From Vandammella animalimorsus (GTDB taxonomy: Bacteria > Pseudomonadota > Gammaproteobacteria > Burkholderiales > Burkholderiaceae_C): 64,000 bases of DNA. The translations under genes and the position numbers were made by a program. Shown piece by piece: positions 8,117 to 18,961 of the stretch. The notes beneath the pieces were generated by a model, which had not been told where the DNA came from, did not search any database, and worked only from the letters and a program-made list of their open reading frames with translations. The stretch spans positions 1 to 64,000 of the forward strand of contig NZ_NSJB01000013.1 of the NCBI RefSeq assembly GCF_002285265.1, written 5' to 3'. Numbering within the stretch: the stretch's first letter is position 1; every line of letters starts with the position of its first letter.

Positions 8117-9016
8117 ATGACTTGGATCGCATTAGGCTTGCTAGCCGGATTAATATTAGGAACCTACGATTTTCTTACAAAACTAGCACTAAAAGAAAAG
8201 AATGTCCTAGAAGTGGTTTTCTGGTGCTCAGTTCTTGGGGCTTTGATATGGGCGCCTTTTTTCTATGCTCCGGACTCCTGGAGCAACGCGCTCCATAGCG
8301 CTGCGCTAGCACCGCAACATCTTAGTTTAGAGCAGCAAATGGCTGTATTACCCAAGTCCATCATGATGGTGATGACTTGGATATTGTCATATTACTCGGT
8401 AAAACATTTACCATTATCAATTTCAGCTGGTGTACGCGCCAGTGGGCCACTATGGACTGCGTTAGGAGCCGTACTGCTACTGTCTGAAAGGCTTAGTTGG
8501 TGGCAGTGGCTCGGCCTGGCTGTATCGATGGGCTCTTACTACCTTTTCTCACTGATTGGTCAGAAAGAGGGCATCAGCTTCAAACGAAATTTATGGGTAC
8601 TAAGCATGGTTGCCGCCACATTGCTTTCATCGGCCAATGCACTCTACGACAAGTACATTCTGGCTACATTGCACATGGACCTGGCTGCAGTCCAAGCCTA
8701 CTCAGCGCTACAGCGTGGAACCATAGCACTATTGCTTTTACCTTGGATATTTCGAGGCATGGAAGCAATAAGCCTTCTCACTCGGAATTGGGCAATCCCC
8801 GCCATTGCTTTCGCCTACGTACTGGCTGAGTACATTTACTTGGCGGCTGTACAGATTGATGGCGCTCAGATCTCTGTAATTTCTGTCCTTCGCCGCACAA
8901 ATCTCATCATGGTTTTTGCACTATCCGCGATCTTTTTCAATGAGCGATTTATTCGCCAAAAGATCATTGCAATTAGCGGAGTTCTAATTGGCATTACCCT
9001 AACCATCTTGCATTAA
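8117..9016 (+). CDS. EamA/DMT-family inner-membrane transporter
   Basis: About 299 residues with roughly ten hydrophobic segments in two halves, the layout of drug/metabolite transporters. The first helix is TWIALGLLAGLILGTYDFL; both halves end in the usual tail (LLLSERLSWWQWLGLAVSM and IFFNERFIRQKIIAISGVL). Short hydrophilic loops and Lys/Arg distribution fit an inner-membrane permease. A TTG at 8105 is an alternative start; the ribosome site is poor for both. Codon use (many ATT, TTA, GCA codons) differs from the flanking chromosome, consistent with transfer. It sits between an SDR remnant and a LysR/sugar-kinase cluster, so a sugar, sugar acid or related metabolite is a reasonable guess for the substrate, but nothing in the sequence proves it. 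Confidence 0.82.
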   Translation: MTWIALGLLAGLILGTYDFLTKLALKEKNVLEVVFWCSVLGALIWAPFFYAPDSWSNALHSAALAPQHLSLEQQMAVLPKSIMMVMTWILSYYSVKHLPLSISAGVRASGPLWTALGAVLLLSERLSWWQWLGLAVSMGSYYLFSLIGQKEGISFKRNLWVLSMVAATLLSSANALYDKYILATLHMDLAAVQAYSALQRGTIALLLLPWIFRGMEAISLLTRNWAIPAIAFAYVLAEYIYLAAVQIDGAQISVISVLRRTNLIMVFALSAIFFNERFIRQKIIAISGVLIGITLTILH

Positions 9017-9020
9017 TGGG

Positions 9021-9896
9021 CTAGCCTTCAACTACCAGAGAACGGAGCCATTCGATTACTTTACGAGCATGGGGAGAAATAATGGCCCGCTCCGATGCAA
9101 GCAAGAAATATGCTTGCGCCGAAGGTATTGAAATCTCAGAAATACGAACTAGATTTCCGCTTTGCAATAGCCCTTTCACCAAAGATCGGCGCCCTAACGC
9201 AACACCTTGTAAGTTCAAGGCAGCGTCGATCAGGAAGCCTGTATCAGAATAAACCATATTGCGTTGGGTTGGCGAAATATTCAGCTTCGCTACTTTCAGC
9301 CAAGGATCCCAAGGCTGTCGACTGTGCGAAAGGATGTCTGCACGCTTAAAAAGCTCTGGCAAGCTTCGATTGCCAAGCTGTTGCAGATAGCGTGGGGCCG
9401 CCACCGGGAACCACTCGTCTTCCAACAATCGCTCACAATAAAAGGCTTCCGGTGTATTTTTAGAAAATCTGATCGCTATGTCCGCTTCGCCTTGATTGAT
9501 GTTCACTGTACGGGTGGTCGGCATAAGTGCAATCGAGACAGACGGATGAGTGCGATGAAATTCGGTAAGTGCAGGCACCAATCGAAAGCGTCCAAAAGAG
9601 GGAAGCGTGCTAATACGAACAATATCACGCCCATGCGTGAAACCACTAAAAACCGCCTCAAGATTTTCAAGCAAAGATCGAACCTGCTGGTGCAAATAAG
9701 CACCTTCTGCACTCAAGGAGACAACACGCGTAGTTCGATTAAAGAGCTTAGTACCTAAAAGCCTCTCTAAATCTCGTATCCTATGACTAACAGCGCTGTA
9801 CGAGATATTCAATTCATCTGCAGCCTGATTGAAGCTTTGTCGCCGAGCCACTGCATCGAATGCAACTATCAAATGAATAGGGGGGATATTTCGCAT
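9021..9896 (-). CDS. LysR-family transcriptional regulator (GcvA-like)
   Basis: A 291-residue LysR protein. The N-terminal winged helix-turn-helix covers about residues 5-65 (FDAVARRQSFNQAADELNIS, then YSAVSHRIRDLERLLGTKLF). The effector domain starts near VRISTLPSFGRFRLVPAL and contains INQGEADIAIRF, the usual strand-turn of the GcvA/AmpR-type subgroup. The start ATG at 9896 overlaps by two bases the start of the divergently oriented kinase gene, so both promoters must lie inside each other's coding regions. It ends 5 bp from the convergent EamA gene. It probably controls the adjacent kinases and perhaps itself; the ligand is unknown. Composition matches the AT-rich island. Confidence 0.92.
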   Translation of the reverse strand: MRNIPPIHLIVAFDAVARRQSFNQAADELNISYSAVSHRIRDLERLLGTKLFNRTTRVVSLSAEGAYLHQQVRSLLENLEAVFSGFTHGRDIVRISTLPSFGRFRLVPALTEFHRTHPSVSIALMPTTRTVNINQGEADIAIRFSKNTPEAFYCERLLEDEWFPVAAPRYLQQLGNRSLPELFKRADILSHSRQPWDPWLKVAKLNISPTQRNMVYSDTGFLIDAALNLQGVALGRRSLVKGLLQSGNLVRISEISIPSAQAYFLLASERAIISPHARKVIEWLRSLVVEG

Positions 9897-10806
9897 GATT
9901 GATATGCAACCAAAAGCCTCATTAAATTATCGAATTGGCATTGATGTGGGAGGCACGAAGATTGAGGGTGTTGTACTAGACAAAGATGGCAATGAGTGTA
10001 TCCGACTGAAATACGCCACCCCGCGTGGTAGTTATAGCACCATATTGCAACGCATCGTCGACTTATATAAGGATCTGTCTTTTTCTGTGGGGAACGAAGC
10101 ACACACATTGGGCATTGGAACACCAGGATCAATATCTCCGACAACTGGACTTCTACGCAACTGCAATGCCACCCAACTAAACGGACACCCCTTACACCGC
10201 GAATTAGAGAGGCGTATTGGAAAACCGTTTGCAATAGAAAACGATGCGAACTGTTTTGCACTGGCAGAAGCCCAGCTTGGAGCGGCAAAAGAATACGAGG
10301 ATGTGTTGGCTCTGGTGCTAGGAACAGGTGTTGGCGCTGGTCTGGTTGTGAGAGGGCATCTGGTGTCAGGAAGGAATCGTATTGCTGGAGAGTGGGGACA
10401 TATGGTGCTTGATCCCCAAGGACCGCAATGCTATTGTGGCCGCAGAGGATGTGTGGAATCCTACCTAAGCGGCCCAGCACTCGAACGACAGTATACGCAA
10501 ATCACCGGCCAGAAGCTCAGCACAGAGCAAATCGTGCATCGCGCACAATTTAACGATCAGGATGCATGCAGGATTCTCGACCATTTCACTGAATACTTTG
10601 CTCAAGCTGTAGCTAGCGCAGTCGCATTAGTGGATCCACAAGCCATCGTTATCGGCGGCGGACTGGCGAGCATTGATGCTCTCTATACAAAAGGAGCCCA
10701 TCGTTTGCGCAACTTAGTTTTTAGTGATTTTTACGAAACCCCTATACTTCGCAATCAACTCGGAAACTCTGCCGGCGTTATAGGCGCCGCCATGATAGGA
10801 ATATGA
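9895..10806 (+). CDS. ROK-family sugar kinase
   Basis: A 303-residue cytoplasmic ROK protein without the DNA-binding domain of ROK repressors, hence a kinase. IGIDVGGTKIEGVVLDKDG is the phosphate-binding motif; ENDANCFALAE contains the catalytic Asp; LALVLGTGVGAGLVV is the second phosphate motif. GEWGHMVLDP with CYCGRRGCVESYLSG supplies the His and Cys ligands of the structural zinc. Relatives include fructokinase, glucokinase, N-acetylglucosamine and N-acetylmannosamine kinases; the substrate is not decided by these motifs. AGGGGG lies about 10 bases before the ATG at 9895, and a second ATG is at 9904. The PfkB-type kinase gene follows after one base, so the two are surely one operon. Confidence 0.92.
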   Translation: MIDMQPKASLNYRIGIDVGGTKIEGVVLDKDGNECIRLKYATPRGSYSTILQRIVDLYKDLSFSVGNEAHTLGIGTPGSISPTTGLLRNCNATQLNGHPLHRELERRIGKPFAIENDANCFALAEAQLGAAKEYEDVLALVLGTGVGAGLVVRGHLVSGRNRIAGEWGHMVLDPQGPQCYCGRRGCVESYLSGPALERQYTQITGQKLSTEQIVHRAQFNDQDACRILDHFTEYFAQAVASAVALVDPQAIVIGGGLASIDALYTKGAHRLRNLVFSDFYETPILRNQLGNSAGVIGAAMIGI

Positions 10807-10807
10807 A

Positions 10808-11734
10808 ATGCATATAATCACCATTGGAGGCGCAACAATTGATATCGTTGTTTCTGGATCCAGATTGAGCACCATCTCCGGAAACAAGCAAGAAGTCGAG
10901 TCGATTACTATGGGAATTGGAGGTGGAGCTGTTAATGCGAGCTTAGCTTTTCAAGCATGCGATGCAAATGTACGTATCGTGTGTGCCTTAGGTTGCGATA
11001 CTGAGTCTTTGTGGCTACGCACAGCTCTTCAACGGGAGTCCATTGATCTTTCATTGATACAGTCTGTCGCAGACCAACCCACTGGCAAGTCGGTGGTTTT
11101 CCTGGATGGCTCAGAGGCACATGTCTTTGCACAACGTGGCGCAAGTACTCACGTGGCTCCAGCAAGAGTAGTGGATGCCGCCGGATGCACTGATTTACTA
11201 TACGTAACAGCACTCTCTTCTGCTGCCGAATTAGAGTTCAGCACTGCATTACGACATCGCAGTTCTCACTTTCCTCTTATAGCGATCAACCCTGGCATGC
11301 GACAGCTCGCGACCGCATCATCGGCGGGAGATTATTTATTAAGCCAGGCCGACCTAATCTGTGTCAATGAGGCAGAAGCGCGCATGCTGGCTGTAAAACT
11401 TGGAGGCCAGATACCGAGTGACATCCTAAAAGATGGGGCGCTGTGGATGAATGATATTCGCTTGCACAGTTCACAGGCGATGTTGGTCACACTAGGAAGC
11501 AAGGGAGCACTGCTTCATGATGGATATGAAATTCATTTCATGCCCGCCGAGCATGTATCCGTGGAATCTACGCTCGGCGCGGGGGATGCTTTTGGCGCAA
11601 CGCTAGCCTTCTATTGGGCCAAAGGATATCCAGCCACAGCAGCATTAGAAGCTGCGCGTGCATATTGTGCTAAGGTGCTTCAAACAGTCACAGCCAATCT
11701 TGCAGGATCAAAGCACACTGATCAACAATCATAA
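10808..11734 (+). CDS. PfkB-family carbohydrate/nucleoside kinase
   Basis: A 308-residue ribokinase-fold kinase. The N-terminal PfkB signature is IGGGAVNASLAFQACDANVR, with the substrate-binding Gly-Gly and Asn. INPGMRQL and LICVNEAEARML are the usual central motifs. VSVESTLGAGDAFGATLAFYW is the C-terminal signature with the anion hole and the catalytic Asp of GAGD. Family members phosphorylate ribose, ketodeoxygluconate, fructose, adenosine or pseudouridine; the target here is open. The gene starts one base after the ROK stop and ends before a 320-bp gap without a clear terminator. Having two sugar kinases of different superfamilies in tandem is uncommon and suggests one pathway with two phosphorylation steps, or two related substrates. 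Confidence 0.9.
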   Translation: MHIITIGGATIDIVVSGSRLSTISGNKQEVESITMGIGGGAVNASLAFQACDANVRIVCALGCDTESLWLRTALQRESIDLSLIQSVADQPTGKSVVFLDGSEAHVFAQRGASTHVAPARVVDAAGCTDLLYVTALSSAAELEFSTALRHRSSHFPLIAINPGMRQLATASSAGDYLLSQADLICVNEAEARMLAVKLGGQIPSDILKDGALWMNDIRLHSSQAMLVTLGSKGALLHDGYEIHFMPAEHVSVESTLGAGDAFGATLAFYWAKGYPATAALEAARAYCAKVLQTVTANLAGSKHTDQQS

Positions 11735-12056
11735 ATCTAGATCAATGCCACACCATAAGCCCCTATTGCAAACCTTAGAGCATCAAAAATAGCGATAACA
11801 GACGTTATCTCGGATATTTGCAATGCCACCCTAGCGAGAAATAATAGCGGCTTGATGGGAAATTATTTTTTGGACAGTAAACTAGGACCTTTTTAGATTA
11901 ATCATTGCGATGGCATCTTGGTCAAAATCTTCCGCCACTGCGTTGGAAATGCCTTTAGAGTTTTCAGTCCCAAGCGCATTTTCTCCTTGAGTCTGCAGAT
12001 TTTGCCTCGAGAAAAACGATCCGTAAACGAATATCAACAAGCCTAGCCCGCCCGCC
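11735..12056. other. AT-rich intergenic region closing the island
   Basis: No convincing gene. A hairpin GATAAC-AGAC-GTTATC lies near 11795-11810. Low-GC sequence continues to about 12040 and then changes abruptly to the high-GC sequence of the next gene, so the right edge of the acquired segment is probably here. A 70-codon minus-strand reading (11882-12094) crosses that edge and has no recognisable homology. No tRNA, integrase or long direct repeat was seen at either side. Confidence 0.5.
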
Positions 12057-12740
12057 ATGCCCACAGCCTCGAACACCAACGCACCGAACACCAACGCCCC
12101 AGCCGCCGAGCACGACGGCGGCGCTTTGCCGCAGCTGTTCAGCTTCCGCCGCTGTCCCTATGCCATCCGCGCGCGGCTGGGGCTGGCCGCCGCAGAGCAG
12201 GCCTACACGCCCATCGAAGTGGTGCTGCGCGACAAGCCCGCCGCGCTGCTGGCCGCTTCGCCCAAGGGCACGGTGCCGGTGCTGGTGCTGCCCAGCGGGC
12301 AGGTAATCGACGAAAGCCTGGACATCATGCTCTGGGCCTTGCAGCGCCACGATCCGCAAGCCTGGCTGCAACCCACGCACGGCAGCCTGCAAGACATGTT
12401 GGCCCTGGTGCACGAGTTAGATCGCCACTTCAAGCCCTTGCTCGACCGCTGCAAATACCCGCAGCGCCACCCAGAGCACGCATTGCAGGATTCGCGCCAA
12501 CTGGCCCTGCAATGGCTGCAGCGCCTGGAGTTGGCGCTGGCATCGGGCCCTTGGCTGTTTGGTCAGCGCCTGGCCCTGGCCGATGCGGCCGTGTTCCCCT
12601 TCGTGCGCCAGTTCGCCGCCATCGATCCGCTCTGGTGGGACGCCCAGCCCCTGCCCCGGCTGCAGGCCTGGCGCCAGCGCTGGCTGGCGCTGCCGCTGTT
12701 CGAGCAGGTCATGCGCAAAAGCGCCCTGCCCGGCGGTTGA
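12057..12740 (+). CDS. Glutathione S-transferase-like protein
   Basis: A 227-residue cytosolic protein with a thioredoxin-fold N-terminus (LPQLFSFRRCPYAIRARLGL, CPYA in the position of the active-site residues) and an all-helical C-terminus. The cis-Pro segment reads SPKGTVPVLVLPSG, followed by VIDESLDIMLWAL, which carries the acidic-Ser pair that binds the glutathione gamma-glutamyl group. The C-terminal domain includes LFGQRLALADAAVFPFVRQF. The first 20 residues (Asn/Ala/Pro repeats) are not conserved in the fold. The true start may be downstream, but no better ATG exists. Specific substrate unknown. It lies immediately right of the AT-rich island. Confidence 0.85.
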   Translation: MPTASNTNAPNTNAPAAEHDGGALPQLFSFRRCPYAIRARLGLAAAEQAYTPIEVVLRDKPAALLAASPKGTVPVLVLPSGQVIDESLDIMLWALQRHDPQAWLQPTHGSLQDMLALVHELDRHFKPLLDRCKYPQRHPEHALQDSRQLALQWLQRLELALASGPWLFGQRLALADAAVFPFVRQFAAIDPLWWDAQPLPRLQAWRQRWLALPLFEQVMRKSALPGG

Positions 12741-12745
12741 GGCCC

Positions 12746-13540
12746 TCAACGCAGCGCGCCAGCTGGCGCATCGCGCCGCGCCAGGATGTGCTGCAGCCAG
12801 CGGCGCAGCTCGGCGGCCACTTCCTGCGGGTGGGTGATCGGCCACAAATGGCTGCGGTGCGGTTTGGTCACGATCTGGGCCTGCGGCGCGGCAGTGGCAA
12901 AGCGCCGGGCGTGGATGTGCAGCTGATCCCAGCTGCCGCCCAGCAGCAGCACCGGGCAGGCCACTTGCCGCAGTTGGTACGCGCCGCAGTGGCGCATGAC
13001 CTCGCCCCAGGCCAGGCGGATTTGCTCGAAGTCCCCGCCGCGGGCGCGCACTGCGGCCCAGGTGGGCGCGTGGGCCGCGCGGCCCAGCCACAGCGCATCC
13101 AGGCGGGCCATGCCATCGGGCCCGGCGGCCTCCCACAGGCGCGCCACTTGCCGGTACATCCAGGCGCCTGCGCCGCGCGGCTCGGCCGCGCAGCCCATCA
13201 GCGCCAGGCCGGCCAGGCGCTGCGGGTGCTGCTGGGCATAGCTCATGGCCACGTAGCCGCCCAGTGAGTGGCCGCCGAGCACCACTGGGCGCGGGCCGGC
13301 CTGCGCGATCAGCTCGTCCAGCTGCTGCGCAGCGAGCGCCAGCGAGAAGGTTTCGCCCGCGCGCAAGCCATGACCGGGCAGATCCGGCGCCAGCACCTGG
13401 GCCACGCCCTGCAGCAGCGGGCCATAGGCATGCCACTGCGCGCCGTTCAGGCGTGTGCCATGCAGCAGGATCAACAGCGGCAAGTCCGCACCACCCGAGG
13501 CGCGGACTTGCTCGACCGCAGACGCGGATTCAGCGCGCAT
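12746..13540 (-). CDS. Alpha/beta-fold hydrolase
   Basis: A 264-residue hydrolase of the menaquinone-synthesis/haloperoxidase-like group. LLILLHGTRLNGAQWHAYGP provides the oxyanion hole; VVLGGHSLGGYVAMSYAQQH is the nucleophile elbow with Ser; the acid and base are probably in LLLGGSWDQLHIHAR and HRSHLWPITHP. APDLPGHGLRAGE is the conserved DxPGHG strand. The ATG at 13540 overlaps the end of trmL by 11 bases on the same strand, so the genes are likely co-transcribed. The substrate cannot be read from the sequence; ester or thioester hydrolysis is the general expectation. Confidence 0.85.
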   Translation of the reverse strand: MRAESASAVEQVRASGGADLPLLILLHGTRLNGAQWHAYGPLLQGVAQVLAPDLPGHGLRAGETFSLALAAQQLDELIAQAGPRPVVLGGHSLGGYVAMSYAQQHPQRLAGLALMGCAAEPRGAGAWMYRQVARLWEAAGPDGMARLDALWLGRAAHAPTWAAVRARGGDFEQIRLAWGEVMRHCGAYQLRQVACPVLLLGGSWDQLHIHARRFATAAPQAQIVTKPHRSHLWPITHPQEVAAELRRWLQHILARRDAPAGALR

Positions 13541-14000
13541 CGCCAAAGCCGTGCTGGCGCCAGGCCTCGAACACCGTCACCGCCACGGCGTTGGACAGGT
13601 TCAGGCTGCGCTGACCTTCGAGCATGGGCAGGCGCAGGCAGCGCTGGGGCGGGAAGCTCTCGCGCAGATAGGCCGGCAGGCCGCGCGTTTCGGTGCCGAA
13701 CACCAGCCAGTCGCCAGGTTGGAAGCGCGTCTCGAACACGCCCTGGCCGCCTTGCGTGCTCAGGCCGAACATGCGCCGGGCGTCGGGCTCCTGCGAGGCC
13801 AGAAAGTCGCCCCAGCTGGCGTGGCGCCGCACCGTGGCGTACTCGTGGTAATCCAGCCCGGCGCGGCGCATGTGGCGGTCGTCCATCGAAAAGCCCAAGG
13901 GCTCGATCAGGTGCAGGCGGCAGCCGGTGTTGGCCGCCAGGCGGATGACATTGCCGGTATTGGGCGGGATTTCTGGGTGGACGAGAACGATTTCAAACAT
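13530..14000 (-). CDS. trmL: tRNA (cytidine(34)-2'-O)-methyltransferase TrmL
   Basis: Methylates the 2'-OH of the wobble nucleotide of tRNA-Leu isoacceptors with S-adenosylmethionine. The 156-residue length is that of the minimal SPOUT enzymes. The N-terminus MFEIVLVHPEIPPNTGNVIR has the conserved Asn-Arg motif; LVFGTETRGLP and RLPMLEGQRSLNLSNAVAV are the knot motifs that bind the methyl donor. The start codon at 13998-14000 is unambiguous. It overlaps the following hydrolase gene. Upstream lies a long inverted repeat that isolates it from argG. Confidence 0.95.
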   Translation of the reverse strand: MFEIVLVHPEIPPNTGNVIRLAANTGCRLHLIEPLGFSMDDRHMRRAGLDYHEYATVRRHASWGDFLASQEPDARRMFGLSTQGGQGVFETRFQPGDWLVFGTETRGLPAYLRESFPPQRCLRLPMLEGQRSLNLSNAVAVTVFEAWRQHGFGDAR

Positions 14001-14133
14001 GGCGCAAGCTCACTCTCTCAGAACCTGTTCAAAGCAACGCCGGCCATTGTGCCAGCGCCACGCGCCCATGGCGCAGCCGGCGGCGCGCTTTGGTGCATTG
14101 CATCGCCCCATCGCCATGTTCGTGCCGTGCATG

Positions 14134-14176
14134 AAAAAAAACGCCTGGTCTTCGCGCGAAGACCAGGCGTTTTTCA
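14134..14176. terminator. Bidirectional intrinsic terminator next to argG
   Basis: ACGCCTGGTCTTCG and CGAAGACCAGGCGT form a perfect stem (14141-14171), with an A-run before and a T-run after, so it can work on both strands. It sits just downstream of argG and upstream of trmL, both on the minus strand. Confidence 0.85.
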
Positions 14177-14191
14177 TGCGCGGCAGCTGGC

Positions 14192-16662
<2,471 letters not shown>

Positions 16663-16737
16663 TTTGTCAAATATAGACCGAATATAGTCATTCTTGCCAC
16701 CAGCCAGCTGGCCGTCAACCGCCTAGCATTGCGGCCC

Positions 16738-17625
16738 ATGAAACCCATCGATCAGAACCCGCAGAACTCGCAGATCGCGCACATTCATGCCCGCTCAACC
16801 CCTGGGGCGCAACTGCAGCTCGATCCCTCCTGGTGGGGCTTTGGCGGCCTGCATGGCGGCCTGGCCCTGAGCCTGCTGGTGGCCGCCATGCAGGCCAGCG
16901 CGCAGGGGCGCGCGCTGCAGCAGGTCTCGGGCCGGTTCCGCCGCGCGCTGCGCAGCGCCTTCACGCTGCAAGTGCCCGAGCCGGCCCACGGCAAAACCGT
17001 CTCGTGGCTGGACGCCCACGCCATCGAGCAAGGCCAGGCCGCCCTGTCGGCCAGCGCCGTGTTCGCCCAGGCCGGGCCGCCCTGCGCACAGCCCATCGCC
17101 CCGCCCATGCCCGATGTGCCGCCGCCGGCGCAATGCCCGCTGTTTCAAGTGCCAGAGCAATTCGTGCCCTTTGCGCGCCATACCGAAATCCGGCCCGTGG
17201 GCCATGCGCGGCCCTACAGCGGCGCAGCCGAGCCGCAGCTCATGGCCTGGCTGCGCATCACCGATGACGAGCTGCCGCCCGACGCGGCCCGGCTGGTGGT
17301 GCTGATGGACGCGCTGGCCCCCTCCTATGGGGCCATGCTGCATGCGCTGCAGCCCTTGCCCACCGTCACCTTTTCGGTCACGCCCGGCAGCGGCCTGGCG
17401 CAAGCTGACTCGCCCTGGGTGCTGCTGCACGCCCGCACCGATGTGTGCCACAGCCAAGGCTGGCTGCTCGAGCGCCTGCACGCCTGGGCCCCAGGCGGCG
17501 CGCACCTGGGCTCGGCCGAGCAGCTGCGCGTGCTGCAGCCCCCTGCGCCCCAGGCCGCGCCCGACGCGCAAACCGCCGCGCGCGGCCAAGGCACCGCACA
17601 TCCCACTGCCACAGGAGTCGCATGA
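16738..17625 (+). CDS. Thioesterase family protein (TesB-like double hot dog)
   Basis: A 295-residue acyl-CoA thioesterase-like protein. The N-terminal half has DPSWWGFGGLHGGLALSLLVAAMQ, the region around the long helix of the first hot-dog fold; the C-terminal half includes LMAWLRITDDELPPDAARLV, a spacer over MDALAPSYG, and a late DVCHSQGWLLERLHAW segment matching the second fold. The final 40 residues are Ala/Pro/Gln-rich and probably disordered. The stop overlaps the start of the FabF-like gene (ATGA at 17622-17625), indicating translational coupling. Hydrolysis of acyl-thioesters made or consumed by its partner is a reasonable guess. Confidence 0.85.
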   Translation: MKPIDQNPQNSQIAHIHARSTPGAQLQLDPSWWGFGGLHGGLALSLLVAAMQASAQGRALQQVSGRFRRALRSAFTLQVPEPAHGKTVSWLDAHAIEQGQAALSASAVFAQAGPPCAQPIAPPMPDVPPPAQCPLFQVPEQFVPFARHTEIRPVGHARPYSGAAEPQLMAWLRITDDELPPDAARLVVLMDALAPSYGAMLHALQPLPTVTFSVTPGSGLAQADSPWVLLHARTDVCHSQGWLLERLHAWAPGGAHLGSAEQLRVLQPPAPQAAPDAQTAARGQGTAHPTATGVA

Positions 17626-18887
17626 AACGCATCGTCGTCACGGGCATGGGCATCGTGTCCCCCTTGGGGTGCGATGTGCAGCATGCCTGGGCCAGCCTGC
17701 TGGCTGGCCACAGTGGCCTGGCCTGCCTGCCGCCGCAGACCACCGAAGGCATTGCCGCCAAGGTGGCCGGGCTGGTGCCCGAGCGCTCGGCCCAATGCCC
17801 GGCAGGCTTTGACCCCGACTGGGCGGCAGAGCCCAAAGATCAGCGCAAGATGGATCGCTTCATCCTTTTTGCCCTGCACGCCGCACGGCAGGCGCTGGCG
17901 CAAGCCAAGTGGCAACCTGACAATGAGCAGGAGAGGCAGCGCACGGCCTCGGTCATCGCATCGGGCATTGGCGGCTTCGGCGCCATCGCCGAGGCCGTGC
18001 GCACCACCCAATCGCGCGGCCCGCGCCGCCTCTCGCCATTTACCATCCCCAGCTTTCTCGCCAACATGGCCGCCGGCGCCGTCTCCATCCAGCACGGCTT
18101 TCAGGGGCCGCTGGGCGCCCCGGTCACGGCCTGCGCCGCCGGCGTGCAGGCCATTGGCGATGCCGCGCGGCTGATCCGCACGGGCGAGGCGGACATCGCC
18201 CTGTGCGGCGGCGCCGAGGCCTGCATCGACCGCGTCAGCATCGGCGCATTCGCCGCCGCCCGGGCCATGTCCACCGGCTTTGCCGACAGGCCGCGCCTGG
18301 CCTCGCGCCCCTTCGACCAGGCGCGCGATGGCTTTGTCATCGCCGAAGGCGCTGGCCTGCTGGTCATCGAAAGCCTGGAACACGCGCTGCAGCGCGGCGC
18401 CAGCCCCATCGTCGAGCTGGTCGGCTACGGCACCAGCGCCGATGCCCACCACATGACCTCGCCGCCCGAGGACGGCAGCGGCGCGCGGCGCGCCATGCAA
18501 CTGGCGCTGCAGCAAGCTGGCATCGCCCCGGCCGAGGTGCAGCACCTCAATGCCCACGCCACCTCCACCCCCGTGGGCGATTGCAGCGAGCTGCGCGCCA
18601 TCCGCGCTGTCTTCGGCGGCGCAGCCGGCCCGGCCATCTCCGCCACCAAGTCCGCCACCGGCCACCTGCTGGGCGCCGCAGGCGGCGTGGAAGCCATCTT
18701 CACCGCACTGGCCATCCGCGACCAGATCGCCCCGCCCACGCTCAACCTGCAGCGGCCCGACGCCGAGGCTGAGGGCCTGGACATCGTCGGTGCCGCCGCG
18801 CGCCGCATGCGCATCGATCACGCCATGTCCAACGGCTTCGGCTTCGGCGGCGTCAATGCCAGCATCCTGTTCAGGAAATACCAATAA
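17622..18887 (+). CDS. Beta-ketoacyl-ACP synthase II-like protein
   Basis: A 421-residue condensing enzyme of the FabF group. The Cys-His-His triad is complete: VTACAAGVQAIGDAARLI (nucleophilic Cys), LNAHATSTPVGDCSELRAI, and SATKSATGHLLGAAGGVEA. The C-terminus SNGFGFGGVNASILFRKY is canonical. It is probably not the main housekeeping fabF, since it lies outside a fab cluster and is coupled to a thioesterase gene. No acyl-carrier protein, ketoreductase or dehydratase is adjacent. The acyl chain handled is unknown. A terminator follows at once. Confidence 0.9.
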   Translation: MKRIVVTGMGIVSPLGCDVQHAWASLLAGHSGLACLPPQTTEGIAAKVAGLVPERSAQCPAGFDPDWAAEPKDQRKMDRFILFALHAARQALAQAKWQPDNEQERQRTASVIASGIGGFGAIAEAVRTTQSRGPRRLSPFTIPSFLANMAAGAVSIQHGFQGPLGAPVTACAAGVQAIGDAARLIRTGEADIALCGGAEACIDRVSIGAFAAARAMSTGFADRPRLASRPFDQARDGFVIAEGAGLLVIESLEHALQRGASPIVELVGYGTSADAHHMTSPPEDGSGARRAMQLALQQAGIAPAEVQHLNAHATSTPVGDCSELRAIRAVFGGAAGPAISATKSATGHLLGAAGGVEAIFTALAIRDQIAPPTLNLQRPDAEAEGLDIVGAAARRMRIDHAMSNGFGFGGVNASILFRKYQ

Positions 18888-18923
18888 GCGCCTGCCCAAA
18901 GAAACCGCCAGCGCAGAGGCCAC

Positions 18924-18957
18924 AAAAAAACCAAGTGACGCTCATCACTTGGTTTTT
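18924..18957. terminator. Bidirectional terminator between the ketosynthase gene and tRNA-Ser
   Basis: ACCAAGTGA (18930-18938) pairs with TCACTTGGT (18945-18953), flanked by seven A and five T. It can end the + strand ketosynthase transcript and the - strand tRNA-Ser transcript. Confidence 0.88.
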
Positions 18958-18961
18958 CCAT

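Noticed and set aside
7560-12050. The AT-rich segment as a prophage or integrative element
   Set aside because: No integrase, phage structural genes, attachment repeats or adjacent tRNA were seen.
11882-12094. A 70-codon minus-strand ORF with a hydrophobic segment (MVFGALVFEAVGMAGG)
   Set aside because: It spans the composition break between the island and the GST gene, overlaps the GST start, and matches no known family.
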